Shown here one piece after another: positions 63,557 through 64,000 of a DNA stretch of 64,000 nucleotides. How positions within the stretch are numbered: the first letter of the stretch is position 1; the number at the start of each line of letters is the position of its first letter. The position numbers and the translations under genes are program-made. The notes under the pieces are model-generated. The model was not told where the DNA came from, made no database searches, and was given only the letters and a program-made list of their open reading frames with translations. The stretch spans positions 1-64,000 of the forward strand of contig NZ_WWEM01000033.1 of assembly GCF_019308285.1 (NCBI RefSeq), written 5' to 3'. This DNA comes from Flavobacterium quisquiliarum. GTDB taxonomy: Bacteria; Bacteroidota; Bacteroidia; Flavobacteriales; Flavobacteriaceae.

Positions 63557-64000
63557 TTATTCTTCCAAACGAAGATCTAATCCTAGACCTTTCAATTCGT
63601 GCATTAATACATTGAATGATTCTGGTAAACCTGGTTCTGGCATAGTTTCTCCCTTAACGATAGCTTCGTAAGTTTTAGCTCTACCAATAACGTCATCAGA
63701 CTTAACAGTTAAGATTTCACGTAAAGTACTAGAAGCTCCATAAGCCTCAAGTGCCCAAACCTCCATCTCTCCAAAACGCTGACCTCCAAATTGAGCCTTA
63801 CCTCCAAGTGGCTGTTGCGTAATCAATGAGTATGGTCCGATAGAACGTGCGTGCATCTTATCATCAACCATGTGTCCTAATTTAAGCATGTAAATTACAC
63901 CCACAGTTGCTTTTTGTGCAAAACGCTCTCCAGTTCCACCATCATAAAGATAGGTATGTCCGAAACGTGGTACGTTAGCTTCATCAGTCAAAGCGTTGAT
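63557..64000 (-). CDS. rpoB: DNA-directed RNA polymerase subunit beta (partial, C-terminal end)
   Basis: Only the last about 147 residues are inside the window; the gene continues past the right edge. The segment includes YDGGTGERFAQKATVGVIYM, KLGHMVDDKMHARSIGPYSL, ITQQPLGGKAQFGGQRFGEM and EVWALEAYGASSTLREILTV. These are the nearly invariant C-terminal clamp and anchor sequences of bacterial beta, adjacent to the rpoC gene. The reading frame is open through the right edge with no start codon of its own. Confidence 0.98.
   Translation of the reverse strand: MNALTDEANVPRFGHTYLYDGGTGERFAQKATVGVIYMLKLGHMVDDKMHARSIGPYSLITQQPLGGKAQFGGQRFGEMEVWALEAYGASSTLREILTVKSDDVIGRAKTYEAIVKGETMPEPGLPESFNVLMHELKGLGLDLRLEE

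Noticed and set aside
1..64000. CRISPR array, prophage or integrase-bounded island
   Set aside because: No regularly spaced direct repeats, cas gene, integrase or phage structural gene was seen. Dispersed repeats are palindromes, not arrays.

Overview
The window looks like chromosome from a Bacteroidota bacterium of the Flavobacteriaceae, most likely Flavobacterium (F. johnsoniae-like). The reasons are low GC, promoters of the Bacteroidota type (TTG, then TAnnTTTG, such as TATATTTG or TAACTTTG), few Shine-Dalgarno sites, an exosortase N (XrtN) pair, a fused ABC permease/M1 peptidase, and many palindromic intergenic repeats. No tRNA, rRNA, CRISPR array, transposase or prophage gene was seen.

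Layout. 1-678 is a gene-free, repeat-rich stretch with an outward promoter at the left edge. 0.7-9.7 kb holds a flavin monooxygenase, a DUF2975/HTH pair with a striking direct-repeat promoter, an ABC ATPase with a permease-aminopeptidase fusion, a polysaccharide deacetylase and an alpha/beta hydrolase. 9.8-15.8 kb is a regulatory block: two sigma-54-type response regulators around a TPR histidine kinase. 16.1-25.9 kb is a potassium locus: a small hypothetical gene, two tiny membrane ORFs (one is kdpF), kdpA, kdpB, kdpC, a beta-barrel porin, a stand-alone KdpD sensor domain and a separate histidine kinase. No kdpE is present, and repeats sit in the spacers.

26.4-34.5 kb carries a PAP2 phosphatase and then a DNA-damage cassette: a self-cleaving S24 repressor diverging from dinB, a DnaE2-like polymerase, a DEDDh exonuclease/GIY-YIG nuclease and AlkB. 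34.7-41.7 kb has DUF1810, a small membrane protein, an APC permease, a methyltransferase, a histidine kinase/receiver pair and a LysM-NlpC/P60 hydrolase. 42.0-47.2 kb has two aconitases of different subfamilies in tandem. 47.6-51.3 kb is a compact exosortase island: a VIT-domain protein ending in a PEP-type sorting signal, translationally coupled to XrtN. 51.3-58.3 kb has a MoxR ATPase, a SurA-like isomerase, a GH13 alpha-amylase lipoprotein, release factor 3 and a Cys-rich membrane-anchored hypothetical. 58.6-64.0 kb is rpoB (partial)-rpoC-DUF3467 on the minus strand.

The least-explained items are the XrtN island, the damage-inducible polymerase cassette, the rewired Kdp sensing system, three dispersed structured elements resembling a flavobacterial RNA motif, a MITE-like family with three copies, and a probable small RNA between two terminators near 58.45 kb.
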